Origin: CAZFXZ01 sp964523165
GTDB lineage: Bacteria > Patescibacteriota > Patescibacteriia > JACRDY01
Assembly: GCA_964523165.1 (NCBI GenBank)
Contig: CAZFXZ010000024.1
Span: 1 to 10,937 of the forward strand
DNA length: 10,937 nt
Direction: 5' to 3'
The translations under genes and the position numbers were made by a program. Below, one piece after another: positions 6,146-10,937 of the stretch. Position 1 is the stretch's first letter. The number at the start of each line of letters is the position of its first letter. Under the pieces are notes generated by a model. It worked only from the letters and a program-made list of their open reading frames with translations, had not been told where the DNA came from and made no database searches.

Positions 6146-7516
6146 TTATTTAAAAGTTACGGTGACGGGCGGCACCATGCCCATTGAACAAGTTATTTTA
6201 TAACTCCCCGCCTTGGGATTACCTAAATCAATAATATTTTTACCCGGCTTTAAGGCCACATAACCACCAAACAAACCTCGAGCCGCCACATAGGAACCAC
6301 AACCGCTAATACCTTGATTGTCGACGATCAATTTTGTCGGCCGACCAGCTTTAAGGGTCGTCGGGGTGGTCGGTAAGTATTCAAAACCGCGAGCGATCAA
6401 AGTTATGGTTTGCTGAGGATCAACATCTTGATTGTCGCTATACAAAGACGTTACCGGCTTATTAATAAAATTAATGTCACTCAAACTCGGATAACCAAAA
6501 ACATTAAGTTGGCCATTAATGTTATATAAAACAAAGAAAATTATTATCAAACCAGCGACGTGCGAAAACTTAGCTGTAGCGGCCGGTTTTTTGGTAAATT
6601 GTAAACCGGTCCAACTAATAGTCAGCAACACCGGCAGCGTCCCCAAAGCAAAAGCCAGCATCACCAGTCCACCGACCCAAAAACTACCAGTAGTTAGAGC
6701 CACACTTTGGGCAACTAAAGTAAAGCCGCAGGGCAAAATAAACGTCAAAGCCCCAATCAAAAATGGTACATATTTACCGCTCAGAGCTTGGGGGTCGGCG
6801 GCTAGTCGGACAATTGACTTGGGTAAAGAAATTCTTATTTTTTGGGCCCAAGAAATTTCCAACATTTGCAGGGCCAATATCAACATGATAATAGAAATAA
6901 CGATAATGAAGACTGAATAAACCGTGCTGTTGGCCAAAGAAATTTGATCACCAATCAGTCCCAAGATACCACCACCGACAAAAAACGCCGCCAAACGACC
7001 AATGTGAAATAAAATATGCGGCTGAGCTTTTTGATTAGGCTTGTCACTATCAATATAAATTTCATGCCATTGTTTGACTAACGACAACAACAATCCACCA
7101 ACCAAAGCGGCACAGCTTGATAAACCAGCCACCAGACCCAAAAACCAAAAGGCTCCTAGCGATGATTTGCTATCCACCGAGACCAAACGTCCAAATTGCA
7201 ATTTATCCAAGATAAAAAACAAAACCAAAAAAATTAAAGCAGTCAAAACAACTTTGAGAAAAATCGGTTTTTTAACCGTCGAAGATGCGGTTGGTTGATA
7301 AGCAAATCTATAGTCCAAATCTTTAAACTGGAGATTGAGCTCGTCTGGAGTTGGTTTTTGTTGGCCGGTTAGAACAATATTGACGCTGCCATCGGCCCGA
7401 GTCACATCAACAGCCGCAATCCTGCTATCTTGCAACAACTTTTTTTCAATCAATATTTCACAAGATGAACAATGTAAGCCGGCGACATACAATTTCATCT
7501 CTTTTTGGTCGGACAT
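6146..7516 (-). CDS. HMA - TauE/SafE (DsbD_2-like) - cupredoxin fusion, copper handling
   Basis: 456 residues in three modules. Residues about 7-73 are an HMA/CopZ-like domain with GLHCSSC, CxxC at 16-19. Residues about 85-335 hold one hydrophobic segment (85-103) and then six membrane segments of the TauE/SafE, DsbD_2-like type, with the paired signatures GLVAGLSSCAALVGG (Cys135) and FILPCGFTLVAQS (Cys263) in two homologous halves. Residues about 367-456 are a cupredoxin-like domain with GISGCG (403-408, Cys406) and ITCSMGM (441-447, Cys443, Met445, Met447), probably outside the cell. A likely job is moving Cu(I), or electrons to keep it reduced, between the cytoplasmic CxxC and the external cupredoxin; this is inference. 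It sits between csoR and copA with 6-nt gaps on both sides and seems to replace a separate CopZ chaperone. This architecture resembles fusions found in other copper operons. Confidence 0.88.
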   Translation of the reverse strand: MSDQKEMKLYVAGLHCSSCEILIEKKLLQDSRIAAVDVTRADGSVNIVLTGQQKPTPDELNLQFKDLDYRFAYQPTASSTVKKPIFLKVVLTALIFLVLFFILDKLQFGRLVSVDSKSSLGAFWFLGLVAGLSSCAALVGGLLLSLVKQWHEIYIDSDKPNQKAQPHILFHIGRLAAFFVGGGILGLIGDQISLANSTVYSVFIIVISIIMLILALQMLEISWAQKIRISLPKSIVRLAADPQALSGKYVPFLIGALTFILPCGFTLVAQSVALTTGSFWVGGLVMLAFALGTLPVLLTISWTGLQFTKKPAATAKFSHVAGLIIIFFVLYNINGQLNVFGYPSLSDINFINKPVTSLYSDNQDVDPQQTITLIARGFEYLPTTPTTLKAGRPTKLIVDNQGISGCGSYVAARGLFGGYVALKPGKNIIDLGNPKAGSYKITCSMGMVPPVTVTFK

Positions 7517-7522
7517 AAAATT

Positions 7523-7795
7523 TTATTTATATTCAAATAATTTTAGCAATTCTTCAATTGTGCGTTTTTCTTGTTTTTTAAGGATTTGATCGACGACGCA
7601 GGTTTTTAAATGATTTTCGATGATCAATAAATCCAATTGCTTTAAAGCTTTTTGAATAGCCCGAGATTGATGAACAACATCTAAGCAGTAAGTCCCATCG
7701 ATTAGCATTTTTTCGACCGACGTTAGATGGCCTTGAATAATTTTGATGCGATGCAAAGCCCGATCTTTGGTCGTAATTTTTTTTCTTTTGTCCAT
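7523..7795 (-). CDS. csoR: CsoR-type copper-sensing repressor
   Basis: 90 residues, all-helical DUF156/CsoR-RcnR family. The Cu(I) ligand set of CsoR is present at the expected spacing: Cys37 (GTYCLDV), His62 and Cys66 (ENHLKTC). Tyr36 and the C-terminal Glu81/Glu82 match the second-shell Tyr and Glu that couple copper binding to DNA release in characterised CsoRs. RcnR/FrmR-type ligands (an N-terminal His) are absent: the N-terminus is Lys/Arg-rich, MDKRKKITTKDRALHRIK, as expected for DNA contact. The apo-protein should bind the inverted repeat just upstream and repress its own operon, with Cu(I) relieving repression. It is the first gene of the operon, followed after 6 nt by the fusion protein and then copA. 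Confidence 0.95.
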   Translation of the reverse strand: MDKRKKITTKDRALHRIKIIQGHLTSVEKMLIDGTYCLDVVHQSRAIQKALKQLDLLIIENHLKTCVVDQILKKQEKRTIEELLKLFEYK

Positions 7796-7815
7796 AAAGT
7801 TTTAATTAAATTATC

Positions 7816-7842
7816 ACTATATCCCCCCTATGGGGATATAGT
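7816..7842. promoter_or_regulatory. CsoR operator, perfect inverted repeat
   Basis: ACTATATCCCC (7816-7826), 5-nt spacer CCTAT, GGGGATATAGT (7832-7842): 11-bp perfect arms. The A/T-flanked CCCC...GGGG core resembles known CsoR operators of the ATACCCC-N-GGGGTAT type. It overlaps the csoR -10 box and predicted start site, so bound repressor would block RNA polymerase. Only one operator is seen in the window, which marks csoR-fusion-copA as the regulon here. Confidence 0.88.
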
Positions 7843-7867
7843 AGCACAACCCCACAAAACCCGTCAA
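7838..7867 (-). promoter_or_regulatory. csoR-operon promoter, extended -10
   Basis: Minus strand: TTGACG (7867-7862), an 18-nt spacer ending in TGC, and TACTAT (7843-7838). The predicted start near 7831 lies inside the operator, giving a leader of about 35 nt that lacks a Shine-Dalgarno. Spacer length and the TGC extension match the kinase promoter at 1224-1253. Confidence 0.6.
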
Positions 7868-7869
7868 AC

Positions 7870-7889
7870 AAAAAAACGCCCGACGGCGT
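7870..7889 (-). terminator. Terminator after tRNA-Gln
   Basis: Minus strand: ACGCC (7889-7885), loop GTCG, GGCGT (7880-7876), running into seven T (7876-7870). It lies 3 nt after the encoded CCA of the tRNA and 3 nt before the csoR -35 box, insulating the copper operon. Confidence 0.7.
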
Positions 7890-7892
7890 GTC

Positions 7893-7966
7893 TGGCTCGG
7901 GGACTAGGATTTGAACCTAGATTAGCGGAGCCAGAATCCGCTGTCCTACCATTAGACGATCCCCGA
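7893..7966 (-). tRNA. tRNA-Gln (anticodon CTG)
   Basis: A complete 74-nt cloverleaf including CCA. Acceptor TCGGGGA (7966-7960) pairs with TCCCCGA (7903-7897); discriminator G (7896) and encoded CCA (7895-7893). D-arm GTC/GAC with loop TAATGGTAG; anticodon stem GCGGA/TCCGC with loop TTCTGGC and anticodon CTG (7934-7932), reading CAG; 4-nt variable loop; T-arm CTAGG/CCTAG with loop TTCAAAT. The D-arm sequence resembles other bacterial tRNA-Gln genes. It has its own terminator immediately downstream. No convincing promoter lies directly upstream; see the duplicated 5' end at 8058-8076. Confidence 0.95.
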
Positions 7967-8021
7967 ATAATCACAAACTTTAAAATCCTACGAACAGCCT
8001 CTTTTTTACAACTAACACTCT

Positions 8022-8055
8022 CGCCCGCCATCGCTACGCTCAGGCGTTGCGGGCG
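8022..8055. repeat. G+C-rich imperfect hairpin, REP/MITE-like
   Basis: CGCCCGC (8022-8028) pairs with GCGGGCG (8049-8055); inside, ACGC (8036-8039) pairs with GCGT (8044-8047) over a TCAG loop. It stands out from A+T-rich surroundings, has no T-run on either side, and abuts the second copy of the tRNA 5' end. It resembles short palindromic repeats dispersed in many bacterial genomes, but only one copy is visible here. Confidence 0.45.
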
Positions 8056-8057
8056 GG

Positions 8058-8076
8058 CCATTAGACGATCCCCGAA
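8058..8076 (-). repeat. 19-bp duplicate of the tRNA-Gln 5' end
   Basis: Bases 8058-8076 match 7949-7967 exactly at an offset of 109. The repeat covers tRNA position 1 through the two conserved G of the D-loop, plus one upstream base. Everything after the GG differs: the copy runs straight into the hairpin at 8022-8055 and has no anticodon arm, so it is not a functional tRNA. Confidence 0.8.
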
Positions 8077-8079
8077 CGA

Positions 8080-8085
8080 TTAATA
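8080..8085 (-). promoter_or_regulatory. Possible ancestral tRNA-Gln -10 box
   Basis: TATTAA on the minus strand (8085-8080) sits 4 nt before the duplicated tRNA 5' end, placing a start on about the first tRNA base of that copy. A TTGGTT lies 19 nt upstream, a long spacer. It suggests the tRNA gene originally began at the duplicate. Confidence 0.25.
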
Positions 8086-8122
8086 GCCACAGATTACTCA
8101 ATAAAACCAAAAAAATCAAGCC

Positions 8123-9721
8123 TTAAGAGCTAACTAATTCGCCACCCAGAGCTTCTAAAACTTGACCCAATTGCGGATCAAGACGATCGTCTTCTTCAAT
8201 TTCTCGAGCTACGGCATCGCTAACAATTGCCTTGACCTGTAAATTTTTACCCAATAAATCGGCTAAAACTTTTTCGATGACTGTGGCGTTGCGATCCTCA
8301 CTGACGCGCTCTTGATGAAAACCATAAGCAAAGCCAATCGTCAACTGATCGTCAACCAATGTTAAGGGCTGACCAATTTTTAGCGTCAAAGCCAAAGAAT
8401 GATTGCTGTCGCTCAAAGCCAAAATTAATTTGGGCCAAATTTTATTAATTTCTTCCAGATTGGCCGGATTTTTCTTTTCTGCGGTTTTTTCAACCGTTAT
8501 CTTTTTTTCTTCATCTTCTTTTTTTTCTTCCCCTTTCTCTTCTTCCTTCTCTTCCCCCCTCCTTCCCCCCTTCTCTTCTTTTTTTTCTGGCTTAGCAGCG
8601 TCCAATTTTTGATCTACGACCGCAGAGCGCTGACTGCAAATTTTTACTACCGCTAATTCTAATGGCAACTGCGGGATGGCACTTTTTTTGACATATTGAG
8701 CTTTATCCAAAAAAGTATCAATAACTAATAAAACCCAATCTAAATTTATTTGGCTAAGAAGTTTAGATAGTTTATCTTCGTCGGTCAAAGTACTATCAGC
8801 GGCAAATTGATCCAAAGAATTGTGAATTTTACTCAGCAGTAAGCGACGAAAAAATTCCACCACGTCGTTGGCAAATTGTTCCATATTTACTCCGGCATCA
8901 GCCAAACTATTGAGCTGACGGACAGCCGTCGTCATATCATCATTAGCCAAACTTTGAGCGAAGGCAAAAACTTCACCGCTGTTTGATTGCGGCAAGACTA
9001 GCTCAACTTCAGCCAAGCCGATTTTTTTCTCACCCAACGACAAAACTTGATTTAACAAACTCACCGCATCACGCAAATAACCTTCACTGCGTCGAGCGAT
9101 TAATTCCAAAACTTCTTTGTCGCAGTGGACTTTTTCGGCACTGGCGATCATCGACAAATGATTAACAATGTCAGAAAAATTAACCCGACGAAAATCAAAA
9201 CGCTGACAACGTGAAATGATCGTGGCCGGGATTTTGTGACTTTCGGTCGTGGCCAAAATAAATACCACGTGAGCCGGCGGTTCTTCGAGGATTTTCAACA
9301 AAGCATTAAAAGCCGACGTTGACAGCATGTGGACTTCGTCGATGATAAAAACTTTGTATTTGGAATTGTGTGGTGTAAAACGGGCACTGTCGATGATTTC
9401 ACTACGCACATTATCAACGCCGGTATGACTGGCGGCGTCAATCTCCATGACATCCAAAGACTTACCGGCCGTGGTGTCAGTACAGTTTTGACATTTTTCA
9501 CACGGCTCCGATGAATCTTGGCTGCGACCAGTACAGTTGATAGCTTTGGCTACCAAACGAGCTGAAGTGGTCTTGCCGATACCTCGCGGACCACAAAAAA
9601 GATAAGCGTGAGCAATCGTGCCGCGCTTAATTTCATTTTGCAGAGTGATTTTGACGTGATTTTGCCCAACTATTTGCTCAAAGGTTTGCGGGCGGTATTT
9701 ACGATAAAGACTGACTGACAT
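8123..9721 (-). CDS. dnaX: DNA polymerase III subunit gamma/tau
   Basis: 532 residues from ATG 9721 (MSVSLYRKYRPQTFEQIVGQ, the classic DnaX N-terminus). A further 12 codons are open upstream to 9757, but they read through the promoter and are not family-like. AAA+ clamp-loader motifs: Walker A GPRGIGKTT (44-52), a zinc-binding Cys set (63, 74, 77, 80), Walker B IIDEVH (126-131), sensor 1 LATTE (157-161), SRC with the arginine finger (170-172), sensor 2 LRDA (216-219). Residues to about 365 are domains I-III. Residues about 376-418 are a Lys/Glu-rich linker encoded by a purine tract. The rest (about 420-532) is the tau-specific C-terminal part, which in other bacteria contacts polymerase and helicase. 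It loads the sliding clamp and couples the replisome. It follows dnaJ with its own extended -10 promoter. No clear terminator is seen after its stop. Confidence 0.95.
   Translation of the reverse strand: MSVSLYRKYRPQTFEQIVGQNHVKITLQNEIKRGTIAHAYLFCGPRGIGKTTSARLVAKAINCTGRSQDSSEPCEKCQNCTDTTAGKSLDVMEIDAASHTGVDNVRSEIIDSARFTPHNSKYKVFIIDEVHMLSTSAFNALLKILEEPPAHVVFILATTESHKIPATIISRCQRFDFRRVNFSDIVNHLSMIASAEKVHCDKEVLELIARRSEGYLRDAVSLLNQVLSLGEKKIGLAEVELVLPQSNSGEVFAFAQSLANDDMTTAVRQLNSLADAGVNMEQFANDVVEFFRRLLLSKIHNSLDQFAADSTLTDEDKLSKLLSQINLDWVLLVIDTFLDKAQYVKKSAIPQLPLELAVVKICSQRSAVVDQKLDAAKPEKKEEKGGRRGEEKEEEKGEEKKEDEEKKITVEKTAEKKNPANLEEINKIWPKLILALSDSNHSLALTLKIGQPLTLVDDQLTIGFAYGFHQERVSEDRNATVIEKVLADLLGKNLQVKAIVSDAVAREIEEDDRLDPQLGQVLEALGGELVSS
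8519..8586 (-). other. dnaX: Candidate slippage/frameshift window in dnaX
   Basis: The coding strand has GAAAAAAAAG twice, as A8 at 8586-8579 (codons GAA AAA AAA for residues 379-381) and at 8526-8519 (residues 399-401), and A7 at 8508-8502. Both alternative frames close at once: TGA in the -1 frame at 8513-8511 and TAA in the +1 frame at 8499-8497. A -1 shift at either A8 gives a 403-residue protein; a +1 shift at the second A8 gives 407. These end just after domain III, as gamma does. In E. coli the gamma form comes from ribosomal frameshifting at an A-rich heptamer and in Thermus from transcriptional slippage on an A-run. Confidence 0.5.
8546..8578. repeat. Homopurine-homopyrimidine mirror repeat
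   Basis: On the plus strand CTTCTCTTCCCCCC (8546-8559), a 5-nt centre, and CCCCCCTTCTCTTC (8565-8578): perfect 14-nt arms in mirror, not inverted, symmetry. It lies in an almost pure pyrimidine stretch running from about 8501 to 8587 (purines only at 8513). Such repeats can fold into intramolecular triplex (H-DNA) under supercoiling. It encodes the dnaX linker between the two A8 runs. Confidence 0.7.
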
Positions 9722-9730
9722 AGCCAGTCG

Positions 9731-9739
9731 ATTGTAGCA
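9731..9739 (-). promoter_or_regulatory. Extended -10 promoter of dnaX
   Basis: Minus strand TGC followed by TACAAT (9736-9731), then CGACTGGCT and ATG at 9721. A start 7 nt after the -10 leaves only 2-3 nt of leader, almost leaderless. The -35 is weak (TTTTGA at a 17-nt spacing), as tolerated with an extended -10. It also supports choosing 9721 over the upstream in-frame start. Confidence 0.5.
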
Positions 9740-9756
9740 TACTTGATAAAAAATCA

Positions 9757-9780
9757 AAACTGCTGAAAAATTAACAGTTT
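9757..9780 (-). terminator. Weak terminator after dnaJ
   Basis: Minus strand AAACTG (9780-9775), 12-nt loop, CAGTTT (9762-9757), then TGATTTTTT. The stem overlaps the dnaJ stop codon and is short and A/T-rich, so termination may be partial and some dnaJ transcripts could enter dnaX. Confidence 0.3.
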
Positions 9781-10861
9781 AGTCCAGTTCTTCTAGGGCT
9801 TTTTTTTGCGCCCGAGATAATTTAATCGGCGTCATGACGATAATTTCCACCAAATGATCCCCCCGACTCGGTCGACCCAAACGAGGCGCACCCTGACCGG
9901 AAATTTTGAAAACTTTGCCATTTTGCGTGCCGGCCGGAATTTTTAATTTATATAAACCATTAACGGTTTGGACTTCTATTTTGTCACCCAAAGCGGCTTG
10001 GCGAAAAGAAATTTTTTCTTTGGTGATAATATCATCACCGCGCCGAGCAAATTGCAAACTGGGTCGTAGACGAAAAGTCACCAATAAATCTCCGGCTGAC
10101 TGACCATTACTACCGGCCTGACCTTGACCGGAGATTTTAATCGTTTGGCCATTGTCGATACCGGCGGGAATTTTTATTTTTATCTCTTGTCGACCGTTTT
10201 TGACGCCAGCGCCTCGACAATCAGAACAAATTTTTTCTGCCCGACGGCCGGCCCCCTGACAATCCGGACAAATACTAGCCGTGCGTATGGCTCCCAAAAT
10301 TGTCTGAGCAACACGTTCGATTTGACCACGACCGCCGCAAGTCGCGCACGATACGATCTTGCTACCCGGCTGCGCGCCATCGCCGCCACAATTCCGACAA
10401 ATAATCTTTTTTTCTAAAGTCAGAGTTTGCTCTGCGCCAGTCATGGCTGTCATAAAATCAATCGTCAACTGAATGTTAATATCCTGACCGCGACGCGAGC
10501 GACGAGTACGTGATTGTCCACCACCAAAGCCAAACATCTGACCAAAAATATCACCCAAATCACCGACATCTTCAAAGCCAAAACCGCCAGCCCCTTGTTG
10601 CGACCGGGCAAAATCAGACCAATCAAAACCCCCCGCGCCACCACCAGCTTGATTGAAAGCACTACCAAATTGATCATACTGTTGACGCTTTTGCGGATCT
10701 TTCAAAACCTGATAGGCTTCGTTGACTTCTTTAAATTTAAGATCATCACCACCGCCTTTATCAGGGTGATGCTCGTGAGCTTTTTTGCGAAAAGCTTGTT
10801 TGATTTCTTCAGGGCTGGCGTTTTTTTGAACACCGAGTATGGCGTAGTAGTCTTTGGACAT
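9779..10861 (-). CDS. dnaJ: Chaperone protein DnaJ (type I, zinc-finger)
   Basis: 360 residues, normal for bacterial DnaJ. The J-domain (1-66) has the HPD tripeptide at 32-34 that triggers DnaK ATP hydrolysis. The Gly/Phe-rich linker spans about 66-120. The zinc domain has four CxxC modules: CRNC 155-158, CATC 172-175, CPDC 198-201 and CSDC 212-215, binding two Zn. The C-terminal substrate-binding beta domains (about 222-350) include IPAGIDNGQTIKISGQG and the parallel IPAGTQNGKVFKISGQG. It delivers unfolded proteins to DnaK in the cytoplasm. dnaK and grpE are not in the window, and the next gene downstream is dnaX. I see no CIRCE inverted repeat upstream, so HrcA control is not supported. The ATG at 10861 is followed by the canonical SKDYYAILGV. 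Confidence 0.97.
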   Translation of the reverse strand: MSKDYYAILGVQKNASPEEIKQAFRKKAHEHHPDKGGGDDLKFKEVNEAYQVLKDPQKRQQYDQFGSAFNQAGGGAGGFDWSDFARSQQGAGGFGFEDVGDLGDIFGQMFGFGGGQSRTRRSRRGQDINIQLTIDFMTAMTGAEQTLTLEKKIICRNCGGDGAQPGSKIVSCATCGGRGQIERVAQTILGAIRTASICPDCQGAGRRAEKICSDCRGAGVKNGRQEIKIKIPAGIDNGQTIKISGQGQAGSNGQSAGDLLVTFRLRPSLQFARRGDDIITKEKISFRQAALGDKIEVQTVNGLYKLKIPAGTQNGKVFKISGQGAPRLGRPSRGDHLVEIIVMTPIKLSRAQKKALEELD

Positions 10862-10901
10862 TATTTAGTTGGTCGTTGTTGATTGGCAATTGTTGAATAA
10901 T

Positions 10902-10930
10902 ATCATACCGATTCGACCCTCTCTTGTCAT
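10902..10930 (-). promoter_or_regulatory. Candidate dnaJ promoter
   Basis: Minus strand ATGACA (10930-10925), a 17-nt spacer and TATGAT (10907-10902), each one base from consensus. The predicted start near 10895 gives a leader of about 34 nt without a Shine-Dalgarno. The -35 lies at the edge of a possible dispersed repeat that runs off the window. Confidence 0.4.
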
Positions 10931-10937
10931 CCCGAGC
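10921..10937. repeat. Possible edge of a dispersed repeat
   Basis: The window ends in CTTGTCATCCCGAGC. This resembles the end of short intergenic repeats of the type GTCATCCCGAGC-N-GTCGAGGGAT that I recall from many environmental genomes. Only one arm is inside the window, so the symmetry cannot be tested. Confidence 0.2.

Noticed and set aside
7727..8083. Frames on both strands running over the tRNA-Gln gene and hairpin
   Set aside because: They overlap a complete tRNA and the CsoR operator and have no protein-family features.
8403..8612. Plus-strand Ser/Phe-rich frame opposite the dnaX linker
   Set aside because: A translation artefact of the pyrimidine tract; the run of FFSSS follows directly from TTC/TCT repeats.
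9722..9757. 12-codon N-terminal extension of dnaX
   Set aside because: It overlaps the dnaX promoter and is not like the family, whose N-terminus starts at MSVSLYRKYRP.
10862..10937. CIRCE/HrcA element upstream of dnaJ
   Set aside because: No TTAGCACTC-N9-GAGTGCTAA-like inverted repeat is present.
1..10937. CRISPR array, insertion sequence or prophage genes
   Set aside because: No regularly spaced repeats, transposase, integrase or phage structural motifs were seen on either strand.

Overview
The window looks like a piece of a small-genome bacterium, most likely Patescibacteria (Candidate Phyla Radiation). This is inferred from style: dense same-strand genes, short A+T-rich gaps, no convincing Shine-Dalgarno sequence before any start, several promoters that place the transcript start on or next to the ATG, TAA stops at every complete gene, and protein types common in that group. 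The sequence alone does not prove the phylum. The genetic code is standard as far as visible: long frames are complete with TGA treated as stop.

All recognised protein genes lie on the minus strand, so transcription runs from high to low coordinates. Right end: dnaJ (zinc-finger co-chaperone), then dnaX (DNA polymerase III tau, clamp loader). The dnaX linker region is a nearly pure purine tract with two A8 runs and nearby stops in both shifted frames, so a second, shorter gamma-like product is plausible. Next comes an intact tRNA-Gln(CTG). A 19-bp copy of its 5' end lies 109 bp upstream, separated by a segment with a G+C-rich hairpin.

Middle: a copper-defence operon, csoR / HMA-TauE-cupredoxin fusion / copA. 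It is driven by an extended -10 promoter whose -10 and start region are covered by a perfect 11-bp-arm inverted repeat, the expected CsoR operator. Copper released from CsoR should induce the operon. The fusion protein carries a chaperone-like CxxC domain, a TauE/SafE-type membrane core and an external cupredoxin, and CopA exports Cu(I). A terminator closes the operon, and the promoter for the next unit (a SpoU/TrmH rRNA or tRNA methyltransferase plus a membrane-anchored cytochrome b5-type protein) is built into that terminator.

Left: a divergent plus-strand unit (about 2246-2614), with the most consensus-like promoter of the window, a highly structured G+C-rich transcript and a strong bidirectional terminator. 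It is not a known RNA class that I recognise. It may be a non-coding RNA, or a structured leader plus a 50-residue hydrophobic protein. Beyond it, thioredoxin reductase (trxB), a PfkB-family sugar/nucleoside kinase with a leaderless promoter, and the N-terminus of the lipid II flippase MurJ complete the window.

The best candidates for something undescribed are the plus-strand structured RNA/small protein, the dnaX slippage site with its mirror-repeat tract, and the tRNA-Gln 5'-end duplication.
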